Shown: piece by piece, positions 24,558-49,495 of the stretch
Numbering within the stretch: the stretch's first letter is position 1
Layout of the letters: each line of letters starts with the position of its first letter
Assembly: GCA_021613335.1 (NCBI GenBank)
Contig: JAJTWR010000021.1
Span: forward strand, 1,321,501 to 1,385,500
Origin: Whitmania pigra
Lineage: Eukaryota > Annelida > Clitellata > Hirudinida > Haemopidae
Direction: 5' to 3'
DNA length: 64,000 nt
The notes under the pieces: model-generated
Told to the model about the DNA's origin: nothing
Database searches by the model: none
Seen by the model: only the letters and a program-made list of their open reading frames with translations
Position numbers and translations under genes: made by a program

Positions 24558-25657
24558 TCACATTTTGGAACGTGGTTCCATCAACAACATCTGACATAAA
24601 AAAACAATTTGATGCTTTTCTGTTGATTCCTGCTTGAACATCTTAAAATCCAAGATGGTCGGACAATTCTTGCTTCGAATGCAGAATATGGTAACAGTGT
24701 CATGAGAAGTGCACTCCCTAAGGTAGCAGTTTGTCATCTGAGAAATCCTTAGCTTAGAGTCATTATAAGCCTCTTTGAAGGTGCCATTTTTATGGATGGC
24801 TCTTGACAGACAGTTACAGCAGAGTCGCAAATAAACGCTGTTCGACACGTGCCCGTTCCAGTCCTCGTCGCTTTCGAAGAGCACTTCCACCACGCTGTAT
24901 ATTTCTAGATGCTCCTCGGTTTCACTAATCAACCTCTTGTAATGCAGCTCAGAGGTGTCTAGATCCATCTTCAAGTACTCAGAGACATCCATAAAGGAAA
25001 TGTGGGGTCGTTCATGATACTTCATAAACTTCTTTATCAGTTGAGGTGGAAATGATGTGGCCCTCCTTGTATTCATATCAAGATTAATCATTTTCACATG
25101 ACTTTCAGCTATGACAATGTTCAGATCTTGACTGACCATCTTTTGAGTGATGACAGCTGTAGACCTATCAAGACCAATCCAACATTTTACATCCATAATT
25201 ATGGCATATTAAGAGTTATTAAACAAAAAATAATTTATGTAATGATAATGCCAAACATCACAATAAAGACAAACCTGTAAAATGATTCCAACTTTGCCAA
25301 ACTCTTTACTTGAGGCCACAAAGAATATGGCTTGATAACTGAATGATATTCTGGTCTTATTTTCAGAATCGTCTGCACAACAAAAAGATTGTGGCCATGA
25401 AGTCCCACGTCGTTCGTGAAGAAATTTCTTGTTCTCGTAGACATATAAGCAGTTAGGGTCATCAAATTCGCCACTAGCCACGCACTTCCAACTCCTATGA
25501 TTGAAAGCAAATTGTCGATAGTTACTAGCTATAATTATCACCGTTGAAAAATATTACCTGGATTGTAAAGGTTATGCAGTCCAAACGCAGGAATTGATAA
25601 TTCGATTTCAGTATCATCTTCAGAAACACGAACTTCGGGTTTTAACCCAGACAACAT
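24558..25657 (-). CDS. Hotdog-fold acyl-ACP thioesterase-like protein, 308 aa
   Basis: Model on the minus strand: 25558-25657, 25275-25494, 24558-25164; 927 nt in frame, starting MLSGLKPEVRVSEDD. The family reads like acyl-thioesterases with two hotdog repeats. The first half ends MINLDMNTRRATSFPP, the usual 'LDLxTRRPxPxP' close of such a domain. The second half has the strand-helix core DEDWNGHVSNSVYLRLC (compare DxNxHVNNxxY in thioesterases) and then YLRECTSHDTV, like the 'EYRRECxxxDxV' strand. These enzymes hydrolyse acyl-CoA or acyl-ACP esters. The central Asn-His-Asn element appears as NGHVSNS, so activity is plausible but not certain. There is no clear signal peptide. The ATG at 25196 inside the second intron is not used in this model. 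Confidence 0.65.
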
Positions 25658-27307
25658 ATTAATCCGTATTATAAACTCCAAAGTCAAATATCACTCAAAC
25701 AAAATTAAACCGCAAGTTTTGAAAGCACACTTCCCTATGAGAGTAAAAAATCATAAGTGTCATTTCATTAGATAGAAAGCAGATGTTGTATTGCGCGCAT
25801 TTCGTGTTATCAAAGCAACTGTAAAATTAGTTAATTTTTACAACTTTAGAATATCAGCCCCTATACTTTTATATTATTTTAAAAAATTTTCCAGGAAACA
25901 CTATATTAGAATGCTGTTCAGCTAAATTATGGATCTATATTAATCATGGTTTTGTATTAAGAGTCAGGCTTAGTTCATAATTCTCTATTTTGCTCAGACT
26001 ACGAAGCAATTCTTTGAATTACATAACAGTACAACTTGGCTAGTGGGACAGAATCACCATTATTTACTTTTATTTATGTGCATTGATCTGCTTCCAACAT
26101 GTTTCTGTAGGCTTATTTTAGTTTGTTTTCTGTTCGTACTTTCATTATTATAAACATTGGCTAATTCATCTCCAACTAATATTATAGAAAATGAATTAGA
26201 TATAGCAGCAGCGTTTCGCAAATGTTTACGTAATTAGTTTTATGTCCTTCCTGAAATCAGATCAGTGTACGTAACTCAAACCAAAATAGAGTTGTAAAGC
26301 TTCTTCAGCAAAACAATTTAATTCTTTAAAAACACGATCAAAATAAACTTTAAGAGAACTCGTCCTACATTTCAAGAGATGTAGATAAATTGTCATAGAA
26401 AGAATCAAGTGTAAAAAATTATGAATTTTACAGCATCACAAATCGTTCTCAACCATACATAGTAAAAAGTGAAAGTAGATCAAATGAATATTTCATGGAA
26501 ATTTACTTAGTGCATTATTAAAACATTAATTAAAGACACACAAAACTACTCCTGAAATGAAATACAGATTTGTTTGAATAGTTTAACTTAAAAGTTACAC
26601 CAATTATCTCATGAAAATCTACACATAAAACATATATGCAAGAAATGCTTGTGAAGTTAAGCATCTTCGCTTGCTAATAGATTATTTCAACCTCTACATT
26701 CAAATAGTGGAAGGAGTGGTAAATAAGAGGATTAAACGAGAAGAACCTTTAAATGTATTAGATTAAATTAATAAACTATCAACACATTACTCATATTACA
26801 TTATATTTTTCAACTTTGGCAGCATATGGCAAACAAATCAGATAACTGTCATTAATTGACAAGCCAAAACCAACAACGGGAATCCAGTAATTCTTACTAA
26901 AGTTATGCAGAGAAGTAAAGTTACACTTATTTTCTAGTGGGTGAAGGTGAAATATTCCAATAAATCAAATATTCCTTAAATTGAATGCAGGTAATTATGC
27001 AACAAGCAGGAGTTCATCATCATCACAGTTTTCTGTGGGAATCCAATAACTTTAGTTAAATATCTGACATTATATAGACTGACATTAGATTTACAAAAAG
27101 AAATATTAAATTAATTATGGTGCACACCCAACGAAAACAAGCTTCCAAACAAACAACATATCCATCCCAGCTTCAATAGTAGACTTAGTCAATTAATTAC
27201 ACAACTAAACATGGCATTGAACAAAAACAGTTCTCAGCTTACTCAGCGAACATTGCAAAAAGAATCTGTTAAACAAGCAACTTAAGAGGAAATTTAAATG
27301 TGATGAA
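25658..27307. other. Intergenic stretch, includes ATG13 3' flank
   Basis: Uniformly AT-rich. No open frame with domain character, RNA gene or repeat structure is seen. The right end should hold the 3' UTR of ATG13. Confidence 0.4.
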
Positions 27308-28432
27308 TCATTTCAACTCAAGGTTATCGATGGAATTGAAGAAATCATCAAACTTCTGAGCATTTGCCTCAAACTCTGCAAGTGCAAAAGAGAGATTTTC
27401 AAGAACGAGATCATCTGCAGGAGGTTGGGTAAACATGTGAAGACTGGGAGCAGCTAAGGACTCTTTGTAAAATTCTCTCAATTCTTTGTCCACAGACTGG
27501 TCGTGTTCGTCCCTTCCAGACTTCTCTTCGTCGTTTTTCTCTGGCTCCGACCGTGGCAAAACGCTTCTTGCAGCATCAAGGTTGCCGTTTGTAGATTCTT
27601 CTTGCTTCGAGTTTATTTCTTCCTTTTCCACAGCGCGTTCGGCAGAAGAGGACGAGGACTTCTCAACCTCCTCTCCCGAATCCACGACATCAAACGAGCT
27701 CTCACTTCGAGCAATGTGGACGTAGTCCTTTCCGACATCGCTATCATCGGACACGGGACATGCAAAATGATCTTCCTTCATGTTGTCAGTTATGAGGGTC
27801 TCCAAATTCAGCTTTTTAAGGAACTCCACATCGACCCTATAAGCCAAGTGTATTTCAATGGTTCCAACTGGAGTGGGCACAGAACCAACCAAATTCTTCA
27901 CAGTCTTCTCACCGAGCGGAGCCAGTTGAGGCTTTCCAATATAAACAGAATTTCTAACCTTTGATCCGTCCCTCATGTAATCTCTGCATGTTCTATAGGC
28001 TGGTGCAGCTCGGCTAATGATGAAAAGACATTTCAAAAGGACGCTCATTCTATTGTAAACACCAAAAGACACTCTCACACTCTTGTCTCTGACGTTTGTC
28101 ATTTGAATCCACCAGGTCTCCAAAGGCACCTTCTCTTCGTTCAGGATTTTTGGATGAAGAACCACGTCGATACAGAGTGGGTCTTTACCGGGTCGCAAAC
28201 CTTCGCTCCCATATTTGGAATAGACTTTCCTCATTTCTGCCATCACAGATGTATCATCCCTAACCGATAGGTTAAACCAATCAGATCCTGAGGCTATGAG
28301 CTTCGACTGCGTCACAACCATTTGCCCGGTACGAGATTGTATGATCACTTGTATGGCTTTGAAAACCAGATGTTTGTTGAATTTGGAAAAGTCTTTCCAA
28401 TCTTTCTCGTTCAAATCAATGGCAGTCGTCAT
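27308..28432 (-). CDS. ATG13: Autophagy-related protein 13, intronless, 374 aa
   Basis: Regulatory subunit of the ULK1/ATG1 kinase complex that starts autophagosome formation. The first ~200 residues form the HORMA domain: KHLVFKAIQVIIQSRTGQ, DWFNLSVRDD, then PLETWWIQM and a block near PVGTIEIHLAYRVD. The middle is a Ser/Glu-rich disordered region, shorter than in human (517 aa). It holds KDYVHI and SSFDVV, both of which fit the [WFY]xx[LIV] LC3-interacting pattern with acidic neighbours. The C-terminus, ANAQKFDDFFNSIDNLELK, resembles the ULK1-binding tail of ATG13 (VREFDAFVETLQ in human). The whole gene is one exon, unlike most neighbours, so it may derive from a retrocopy. The start is the first ATG after an in-frame gap. 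Confidence 0.9.
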   Translation of the reverse strand: MTTAIDLNEKDWKDFSKFNKHLVFKAIQVIIQSRTGQMVVTQSKLIASGSDWFNLSVRDDTSVMAEMRKVYSKYGSEGLRPGKDPLCIDVVLHPKILNEEKVPLETWWIQMTNVRDKSVRVSFGVYNRMSVLLKCLFIISRAAPAYRTCRDYMRDGSKVRNSVYIGKPQLAPLGEKTVKNLVGSVPTPVGTIEIHLAYRVDVEFLKKLNLETLITDNMKEDHFACPVSDDSDVGKDYVHIARSESSFDVVDSGEEVEKSSSSSAERAVEKEEINSKQEESTNGNLDAARSVLPRSEPEKNDEEKSGRDEHDQSVDKELREFYKESLAAPSLHMFTQPPADDLVLENLSFALAEFEANAQKFDDFFNSIDNLELK

Positions 28433-28680
28433 TGCTCAAACTACAATGCACCATGCACGACTTGTTTTCTTTCGGGGCTCATTACAAATACAGACTAAAA
28501 GTTAACAGCTATCGTTTAAGCTGTATCAGATTATAATTGCAAGTCAAATCTTATTAAACGTTTAATTCTGACTAGATAATTTCAGACCAATTTTAGTGAA
28601 TAATTTGTTCGACACTCACATACCTATATATCTACACTAGCCTCGTCTAGAAACATGGAAATGACCCACGTTTAAAAAAT

Positions 28681-30037
28681 GTTTACCCGAAAATAAGACA
28701 ATGTCTTATATTAATTTTTTCTCCAAAAGACTCGCTAGGACTTATTTTCGGGGGTGTCTTAGAACATATTTTTCATGTTAAACAAATTATTAAGCTACAA
28801 GAGGCAATAAGCATGGTTTTAATAATTTATTAACTAAATTCATACTTTACAAGAATGTTAGAAAATCCTTCAGTTAAAGTATTTTTTCTTCTGGACCATC
28901 ATTATAAATCTCCAAACTCTGAATTCCCCCCCTGAATTCCTTTTTTTTTATTCTAGCGAATCCATTTTCCGCTCAATCATTGGTCTCAATCTCTCATGAT
29001 TAACAAGCAGGCCCTTAGCCAGAAAATTATTTCGTGGGTGGGGATTAATTTTATTATTTTTCAAAATCAAATTAAATTGATAATAATAATAAATAAAGAT
29101 GGTTAAGATTTCATGATTTTACGATGTTATATAAATCAATAAAATTTACATTTAAATACCTTTTTAATTTTTCGGGGGTTGAACCCATACCCTGCCGCAT
29201 TGCCAACACAGCAGTCAATGATTTTAATCAGTGAATTCTTAACTCAACAACCTTTCGCAAGTTAGGTTTCACAGAGTTTCTGATCCACATAAAACACTTA
29301 ACTCTTCCCTCGTCCACCTGTTAAATGAGATAATCAAACTCTATTTTTTTTTCAGGTTTGAATTCGTTTATTTTCAAAAAAACTATATTCAAAATCACAC
29401 CAAAAAAAGATTCACAAATTCATTAATGAACTATCCCAAGGGAATTAATTCCCGTCTAGGGGATAGGTTGTTTCAATTTGACAAATTTAAAGGGGCGTTT
29501 GAAAGGGTCTTTGCATATATATAAATTTCTAATGGTAACGACAGGTGAAAATTAATGGCAACAACTGAGAGACGATGAATAATCGGAATAATGAATAAGC
29601 GATGTAATCAACGAGGAAAAAACCAGGATAATAAAATGAATGATAAGGTGGAAATGTGGATAACAGGTTCAACAGGTGGATAGAATGTGTTTTTTAAGAT
29701 GGGATTTAAATAGTGAGGAACTGTTTAGAGAAACAAGGGATATATCATTCAGATATCCAACATGTTTTCTTTACGAAAAATTGGAAGATTCCTGTCTAGT
29801 TTCTTTTTGCGCTCATCTTGTCGAAACAACTATTAATGGTAAATCGGTTACATAGACTACGAACAGAATTAAAATTCATGAACACAAACCGATGCAACTG
29901 TGCTCTATAATTGGTTGTCTGTTAAAGAGTCTAAAGTAAGAGTAAATGCCGGCTTGCGTTTTAACTAGGGTTTATTTTCGGGGTAGGGTTTATGTTATTA
30001 AATCATGCTAAGGCTTATTTTCTGGAAAAACGCGGTA
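28681..30037. mobile_element. Candidate non-coding DNA transposon with 'TTATTTTCGGG' ends
   Basis: The left end has ACCCGAAAATAAGACAATGT and, 50 bp in, the inverted word CTTATTTTCGGGGG. The right end has GTTTATTTTCGGGGTAGGG and finishes AGGCTTATTTTCTGGAAAAA followed by CGCGGTA. The outer words form an imperfect inverted repeat. The ~1.35 kb interior has no meaningful frame. Target duplication is not clear, so this could also be two separate short elements. It fills most of the gap between ATG13 and the L1-type gene. Confidence 0.5.
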
Positions 30038-30335
30038 TTTAATATCACTTGAATGGTCAATGAAGTCATTCATTACTATGGCAGTTCATAAGTATATAGT
30101 AATTATAAAATTACACATTGTAAAAAATTTTACACAAATTAAAAAAACAAGACCATGCTATTGGAAGTATCTTATTAATGATATCATTACATGACGTTTG
30201 TTGTAGAGCTTCCATACGTGGAATTGTGGCATGAATGTTCTCAGCGTATATAAGGTAGATTTGTAATCTTGTTCTAGCTGTTGTAACAGCGGATTTGTTG
30301 CACTTGTTAATTTAAACTAAAATTCAAATAAGAAA

Positions 30336-43053
<12,718 letters not shown>

Positions 43054-43460
43054 TTCTTGACACGAGAAATGTTGTCTTTGTAGTCGCTTCTTCGTGTGTT
43101 TGTTGCCATGGCAATTAGATAATGAGTTTTAGATCATCGTAAAAATTGCGAATGTAGTTTCATAGGTGCGTCTTCTATCTAGTATTTCAATAGATAACTT
43201 TTTGGTCTTAACTGCGTGGCTGACATGCAACAGCATTTTTGTGGCCTTAGTGAGCTTAGATGTCATTAAAATAAATCAAAATAAAACTTTGACAATCTAT
43301 TATTGCGTGAAAGATTGATAATAATGTCAGTGAAAAAATGCTAGCAAAATGCTAAAGATTGAAAGGTATGACAAATTCAAACAAATTGATTGAATGAAAA
43401 AAAAAAAAAAAAACAATTGCTTGCACTTGAAAGATTCAGTTTACAAATAAAAGTTTTAAA
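43054..43460. other. Convergent 3' flanks
   Basis: Holds the 3' UTR of the L1-type gene (+), its AATAAA at 43270, and presumably the 3' end of the convergent minus-strand gene. It includes an A17 run near 43397. Confidence 0.6.
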
Positions 43461-46400
43461 TCAAAAATCTTCAGGAATTAGCTCCAATTTTGAAAGTTTG
43501 TTCATTTCGGACAAAGTAATTAACTTTGCTAATACTTCCAAATTCTCCTCTTGCAACAACAGGTCGATATTGTCTAACTCTCCGTTTACTACTGGCTCGC
43601 CACAAGACTTCGTGATACTCGATAACAGGTCCTTTCGTGATTTATTTGCCTTCATGTCGACGTAAATAGTCCTTTTTATTTTTTTGTTATTCTCGTTGGC
43701 GATGTCTTCGATCGTGATAATGTTCAGCACGTCTCCTTTTAAGAAGATTCTCGGTTTACCGCTGTTCAATTGAGTCTCGTGGAGAATTTCAACAGTTTCT
43801 GTCACCGAATCCTTGTTGGAGTTTTTAAGTAGCGAAATAACATCCGCAGCTTTGATCAATCCTGATGAAATTATTGCATTTAGATGTTATTATATATTTC
43901 ATTATCATAACATGTCTTGTAACTATGCGATTTTAACTGTTATAACAGTGATAACGGTGGGGTTAAGGATGAAATAAAGTTGTGCATTGATAAAATTACG
44001 TTTTGTTTCTTGATAATATTTTATTTGAATGGAACTAAACTCAAACACAGTTAATTCGTTATTTTATCAAGGCAGGGACGTCAGTTCAGCATTTTCCAAG
44101 AGGGCAAGTTCCCCCTCCCCTCTCCGCCCCCTCCCAATTACGTCCCTCTATCGTGGTAGCATATTGTAAAAATAATAATAATAACACGATCTCAAATTCA
44201 TTCTGACCTTTATCTGTCCCGTTGTTTTGGCAGTTATTCTCCGCTGGTCTGTCTGGCTTTCCTTTGAGTTTATCTTCAAAGTCCCACATTTGAAACTTGG
44301 AAAAACTGCTGCCATCCTCAAACTCATCTATCCAACTTCCATCGATGTCGTCCAACAAACTGTCACTCGAAGTTGCTTCAGAACTGTGCAGACTGCTCGT
44401 GTGAGGCAAAAATGTCTTCTTATTTCTTGAAATTGTTACAGTTTTCTTGGATTCGAAACTGTTCAGTTGGCGTCCTGAGAAACATCTTTCCATCGGAGGT
44501 CGTTGATCTTTTGTTTTGCTTTCTTTCTTTTCATTTGCTCCATCTCTCCTCTGCAACCATTTCTCGCGGAAACCCTTTCTTGCCATTGTGAAGCTTGTGT
44601 TGAAAATTCTGCTTAAAACGCTTTCTTTTCTTTGAGGTTTGGAATTGTCTTTAGAAGCCTTTGCTTCATTTTGTTGTTTATTCTGCTCTTCTTGTTTCTG
44701 CTGTAAAGGCTCCTGCTTCTGATGAGGAATTCGGTGCCTTGACAGTTGATGATCTTGGTTTTGCTGGTGCCTCTCCAAAATTTTCGGGCTTTCAGAACTT
44801 TTATTGGAACAATGTGAAGATGTTTCCAGCTGATCGACCTCTTGCTGATCATTACTTAAAGTCGAAACATCTTTTGTTTGAACAGCAACATCTCGTTGGT
44901 CGAGCTTTGTGGAACTTTCGCTGAAACTGAAAGGTTGATCGTCAGTAGGGGACATGACAAGGGAAACCCTGTAATTGTCATTTTGTTTGATCACGCCCGT
45001 CAAGTCGATTGTGAAACTCAATTCACTCAAAGATCTTGTGATTGGATGCGAATTGGATCTGCTGACGAGACTGTTGAGACTGCCAGCGATGTTTCTTTCA
45101 TTATTTCGGTATTCATCGTTCCGTCTATCACTGAAATCCACCTCGCAAGTATGTCTTCTCACACCTTTTCCTGCTGAATTTCTACTGGGGTTTCCCAGAT
45201 GAGGAGGTGCACGCTCAGAGTTTTGTTCTACTTTGGTGGAGTTTTGATTGGTGTCATCACTCCATTCACTCAATGAACCAGCGTGAACAAGGATGCCTTG
45301 AGAGTGAGTTTTGTGCGGATTAGTTTCGATGTTGTTCCATCCATCTTCGTCGTCATCGATATACTCAGGCTCACTGAAGTAAACTGTATCGTTGACATCT
45401 TCGTTTCCGACTGATATCCTTGTCACGTTTCTGTGTGGCTTACGATGCGAGTTGTGATGGCGATGCTTAGGCTGATGAACTGAATATCTCTTGATAGATT
45501 CGACTCGCTGTCGGTTGGCAGGTTCTTTGCGTCTAAAATGGCCCGAATAAGGCTCGCTTTCATTTCTCCTTAAAGCTCGATTGCTCAACTCCTCCTCGTA
45601 AGTGTTGGAGAAGTAATGTGGTGATTGCAATTGAATGAAACTTGAAAATTTCTTTTCAGAATGAATCCATCCATCATCGAGTCGCATGGAGTCTCTTCTT
45701 TTTAAAGCGAGGCAGTTGTGACTGCCTGTGTTTACGATGACGCCTTCGAGAATCGATTCCCCTTTTTTTCTCGGATGACTTCCCGTTCCTATGGTAACCA
45801 ATGGATCCAGGTTGGACATGTCCGATCCAGAGTCTTTGTAACTGGAATTTGAATGTTCGATCAAGAAACCGCTGTCTTCAGAATTAGTCAGCGAAGCATT
45901 ATTGTCATCACGTGATGCTCCCGTGAGGTGGTTTTGACGAAACCCATTCATGTTTTGACGACCAATAGCATCGCTTCTTAGGATTTCGCTTAAATTGATT
46001 TCATAGACCATTTGCTGATTACGATTGCGAGCTTCTAAATGATTTGCTGAGAAGTGTGCATGTTGGTTATCATTTCTGGTTAAGAAAGGCGATTCTGAGG
46101 CATTCCTGAATGGTGGCTGAATGGTTGTGAGTGACTTTTTAACTTTAGGTCTGAACCTTTCGTCCGTGATTTCTCTGCTTCCCTGTTTCCCAGAAACAAT
46201 TTTGAAGCCATTTAATCGTCTAAGAGATTCTTTTTTCTCAAAAAGCTCGTGTTCCTTTTGCTCGACGTTTCTTTTAAAGCTTGAGTTGTGCGCTAATCGA
46301 GTTTTGAGATCGAATTTAACGGAATTCTTTGAGCAAGTGTTTGGTTCTATCGCATGAATGCTCCCTTTGAGAGAAGGCTTCAAGAATTTTCTCAGCATGT

Positions 46401-46479
46401 CACGATTAGAAGTAGGCGAGTTTTTCATGAATATTTTTCTCAATTCTGAGACTGGAGCATTTTGAGAAGTGTTGTCCAT
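43461..46479 (-). CDS. Unrecognised basic, Ser/Asn-rich protein, 890 aa
   Basis: Model: 44208-46479 joined to 43461-43861 on the minus strand (AAAG|gtcaga ... atcag|GA), 2,673 nt in frame. The frame that runs past the donor to 44086 is a read-through and is not used. The sequence starts MDNTSQNAPVSELRKIFMKN. It is mostly low-complexity: Ser, Asn, Arg and His-rich tracts, Gln-rich around HQKQEPLQQKQEEQNKQQ, and a basic stretch ARKGFREKWLQRRDG. Acidic DDIDGSWIDEFEDGSSFS precedes the intron. The last ~110 residues look more ordered (PRIFLKGDVLNIITIEDIA, then LLLQEENLEVLAKLI). No catalytic motif, signal peptide or membrane segment is seen. A strong acceptor (tttatctccag) 14 bases before the ATG suggests a 5' UTR intron. 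Function unknown; possibly a cytoskeletal or scaffold protein. Confidence 0.75.
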
Positions 46480-48407
46480 TATAGAAAGTGATTTCTGGAG
46501 ATAAAAAAAAAAGCGTTAAAAGACAAATAAAAAATAATAATATTCAGCAAATGTATTACTATAAATAATAAATTAGTTATATCGTTTCGTTAGATTTCTT
46601 TTCACAACTTTTACGTTTAACGAAATTAACATGGCACTATCATCCTAGTTATGCAACTGACTTTAATCAAATAAATAAATAAAATAAAAAACAACATAAC
46701 CATAAAAAATTACGATCACTTAAAACATTGTGGGAGCACCGTCTTAATCATCTAGCAATGCAAGAGACGTTAATAAAACAGTTTTTATTGAAAACATAAA
46801 CAAACTTTTAGTAATTCCGTTCACAAAGATTATTCCGGTGAAGAGTAAAATTCCATACGAGCAGTTCAATTGTTCAAATTAATAAAACAACAAAAATTCA
46901 AGAATTCAAGAGCAGCGTGTACCAAAGCGTGCCCTCGCATTCTAAAATTCTCGATGAAATGAAACACCGCTCTTCTCTGCTTCGCATAAATGACCGATTT
47001 CAATTAAATCTAAGCCGTTTGACAGTTAAAATTCTAAAAATAACAAAACAATACGCCTGCCTGTCGACCGACAACTTAAAATAGCCTGACATGAAGGGCA
47101 GATAACTCTCGTGCGGTGTGTCGGTTTGCGGTTAAAAACGAAATTTCATTGCAAAGCTTCAACGCGATGTTAATGCTGTCTGCAAAAAATAATGTGATGT
47201 TATTACCGTGGTTAATGTTACGTGATCATTGAAAAAGGTCTATTCTTTCGCTAATAAGATGCATTTCATCTATTTGTCACGATCTGATCTTTCAAATCTC
47301 TCTTCAAATTGCTTCTACGTTAATTACATTTAAGATAAGCTATTATTTAACTTTAATATTTGAGTTTTTGTTGTTGCCGTTGTTTTACAAATGAAGTCTG
47401 CGATGTTTGCAATGTTACCAGCAATTGAAAATAATTCATTAGAATTGGTTTTAATCATTATCCTTTTTTATTTAGCATTTATCTGGTGGCATTTTACATT
47501 CCACAACTCTTCTTTGAAGATATTAAAATCAAGTTAGAAAATAATAGTTAATAATAAACGTTAGCTTAATTTAACATATTTAGGAATAAATAATTAATGT
47601 CAGGCCCGTCAGCGGAAATTTCGGGCGGGCCCTTTCTCTCTCTATCTGGCACCCTTAATTAACATAATTTATTAAAACAGAGGTTGCTCCTTTGCGCATT
47701 CGGTCCTTAAAAGAACACAATCTGGTTAAATTCGGATCGAGCTCGTGAAGTCAGAATTACTGGGAACAATTGATCAAACAGAAAGAAATTGGTTTAATTT
47801 TTTTTATATTTTTACCGTGATTATTGTTATTCTTATTGTTAGTTTTAATGATAAACGAAAGTATTAGTTGACTTCAAGGTCGCTCAAACAAATGCTTTTG
47901 AGTTTTTCCTTCAAGCTTTCAATTGTATTCTCCGAGGTGGCATTTGAGAGTCTGAAGTAATATCCCGGGATGAAATATTTCCGGTGATTTTATATCGCAT
48001 GTTGAAATAATTCCTATTAAATTAATCATCATGGGGATATTATCCCTTCGATACAAAATTTTATCATGATTTTTATCTTTAGTTACATCAAAATTATCAT
48101 GAGATATAAAAGTTTCTTTGCAATGTGAATATTATAACTTGCGAATAACATTACAATTTAACAAAGTTGAATGAATAAACAATAATACTTATAAATAATA
48201 ATATTTGGCTACTTTGTTTTATGCGCAGTCAAGCCACCCAAATCCTTCGAACATGCTAGATTTTACAAAAATTCCGGATTATTAATTGGTAACATTGGAA
48301 TTAAACATTAACTCGTGTTTTGAATGAATGCATTTGACTTTGTTTGACCTTAGGCAATCACGAGCTTACAGCAGCCGAGAACGTGTTGTTATGGCAATCC
48401 TCTAATA
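46480..48407. other. Long non-coding stretch upstream of the Ser-rich gene
   Basis: Should hold the promoter and 5' UTR exon of the minus-strand gene. A LINE tail fragment is listed separately. I see no other gene and no structured repeat. Confidence 0.4.
46645..46694 (+). mobile_element. Very short LINE 3' tail
   Basis: CTAGTTATGCAACTGAC and TTTAATCAAATAAATAAATA match the 3' terminus of the Jockey/I-type LINE (CAGTTATGCAACGGAC, TATAATCAAATAAATAAATA). Only about 50 bp are present, so this is an extreme 5' truncation. Confidence 0.65.
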
Positions 48408-49495
48408 CAGTGGTCCCCAACCCCCGGTCCGTAGATCAAATGGTACCGGGCCGCCCAAGGAACAATAAATTATTTCTATTTAAAAAAATTGCAGTAGTTT
48501 ATAAGACTTGAGAACAACCGTTGCCATCTCTTTGTTATTTAACAGCTTATTGATTGATGCTGTTATAGTTACATACCACATCAAAGTACACGCCCTTAAC
48601 TCGCACCTGTTTGAGCAGCTTTGTGAGGAGTTGGATGCAGATCACAGATTTATCTTATACACAGAAATAAGAAGGTGATAAATCGCTAACCAGAGTATTT
48701 GAATTAAGAGAGCCATTGCGATGATTACTCTCAGAAAAGAAGTCACCTTTGGCAGCACATTTCAGTGACAAGATATGGATCGCAAAACTGACTTATCTGT
48801 AATATATTCATCATATGCTCAATGCTCAATGAACTTAACCTGTTCCTTCAGGAAAAAACTGTTTTAAAGTTGGCGGACAAAGCAGCTGCATTTAAAGCCA
48901 AACTGGAGTTGTGGGCGCATGGACAAAAACATTTCGATCATGTTTCAGACATTAGCGGAGATTTTATGCAAGACTGAAATTTTTATGAAATGGACGTTAA
49001 TAAAGTACCAACCAACCGCAAGACTGAACCTGAGCATTTATTCACCCAGTTGGTGCACGATCACCACTGTCTTTGCTTTTTTGGAGTTCGAGCGCTACTT
49101 CCCAAGTAAAAGACTCACAAACTGGTGAGGAATGGGTGAACCATTTGTCAACAAACAGGCGAATTTAGCATGTCTGCGCAAGATCAACTGTTGGAGATTG
49201 CTAATGACGGCGTCTTTAAAACTACTCTTGACGCAACAACTCCGCCGGTGTTCCGGATTAAAGTCATGGCGGAATACCCTGAGACTGCCACCACAGCACT
49301 TAAATCCCTGTTGCCATTTCCGACATCCTATCTCTGTGAAGCGTGGTTTACTGCAGTGACAGAAACCAAAACAGCTACTAGAATAAACTGGACATAAGCA
49401 ACACACTTCGGGTGTCATTGTCTCCTATTACTCCCACATGGAACCGTCTCGTTACAAAGAAACAAGCTCAGGATTCTCATTTATTTAGCGTTCTA
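48408..49495 (+). mobile_element. hAT element, ZBED5/GTF2IRD2-like transposase relic
   Basis: The left end CAGTGGTCCCCAACCCCCGG is a typical Charlie-like hAT terminal repeat, preceded by CTCTAATA. No matching right end was found. Translated in changing frames, the interior gives HLFEQLCEELDADHRFILYT, then KLADKAAAFKAKLELW, QDQLLEIANDGVFKTTL, LLPFPTSYLCEAWF and NTLRVSLSPITP. These are blocks of the ZBED5/SCAND3-type hAT transposase, ending in its dimerisation region. At least four stops or frameshifts are present, so it is a pseudogene truncated on the right. Confidence 0.85.

Noticed and set aside
44086..44207. C-terminal extension of the Ser-rich protein (LLLLFLQYATTIEGRN)
   Set aside because: Lies past a good donor (AAAG|gtcaga); the spliced exon at 43461-43861 keeps frame and looks protein-like.
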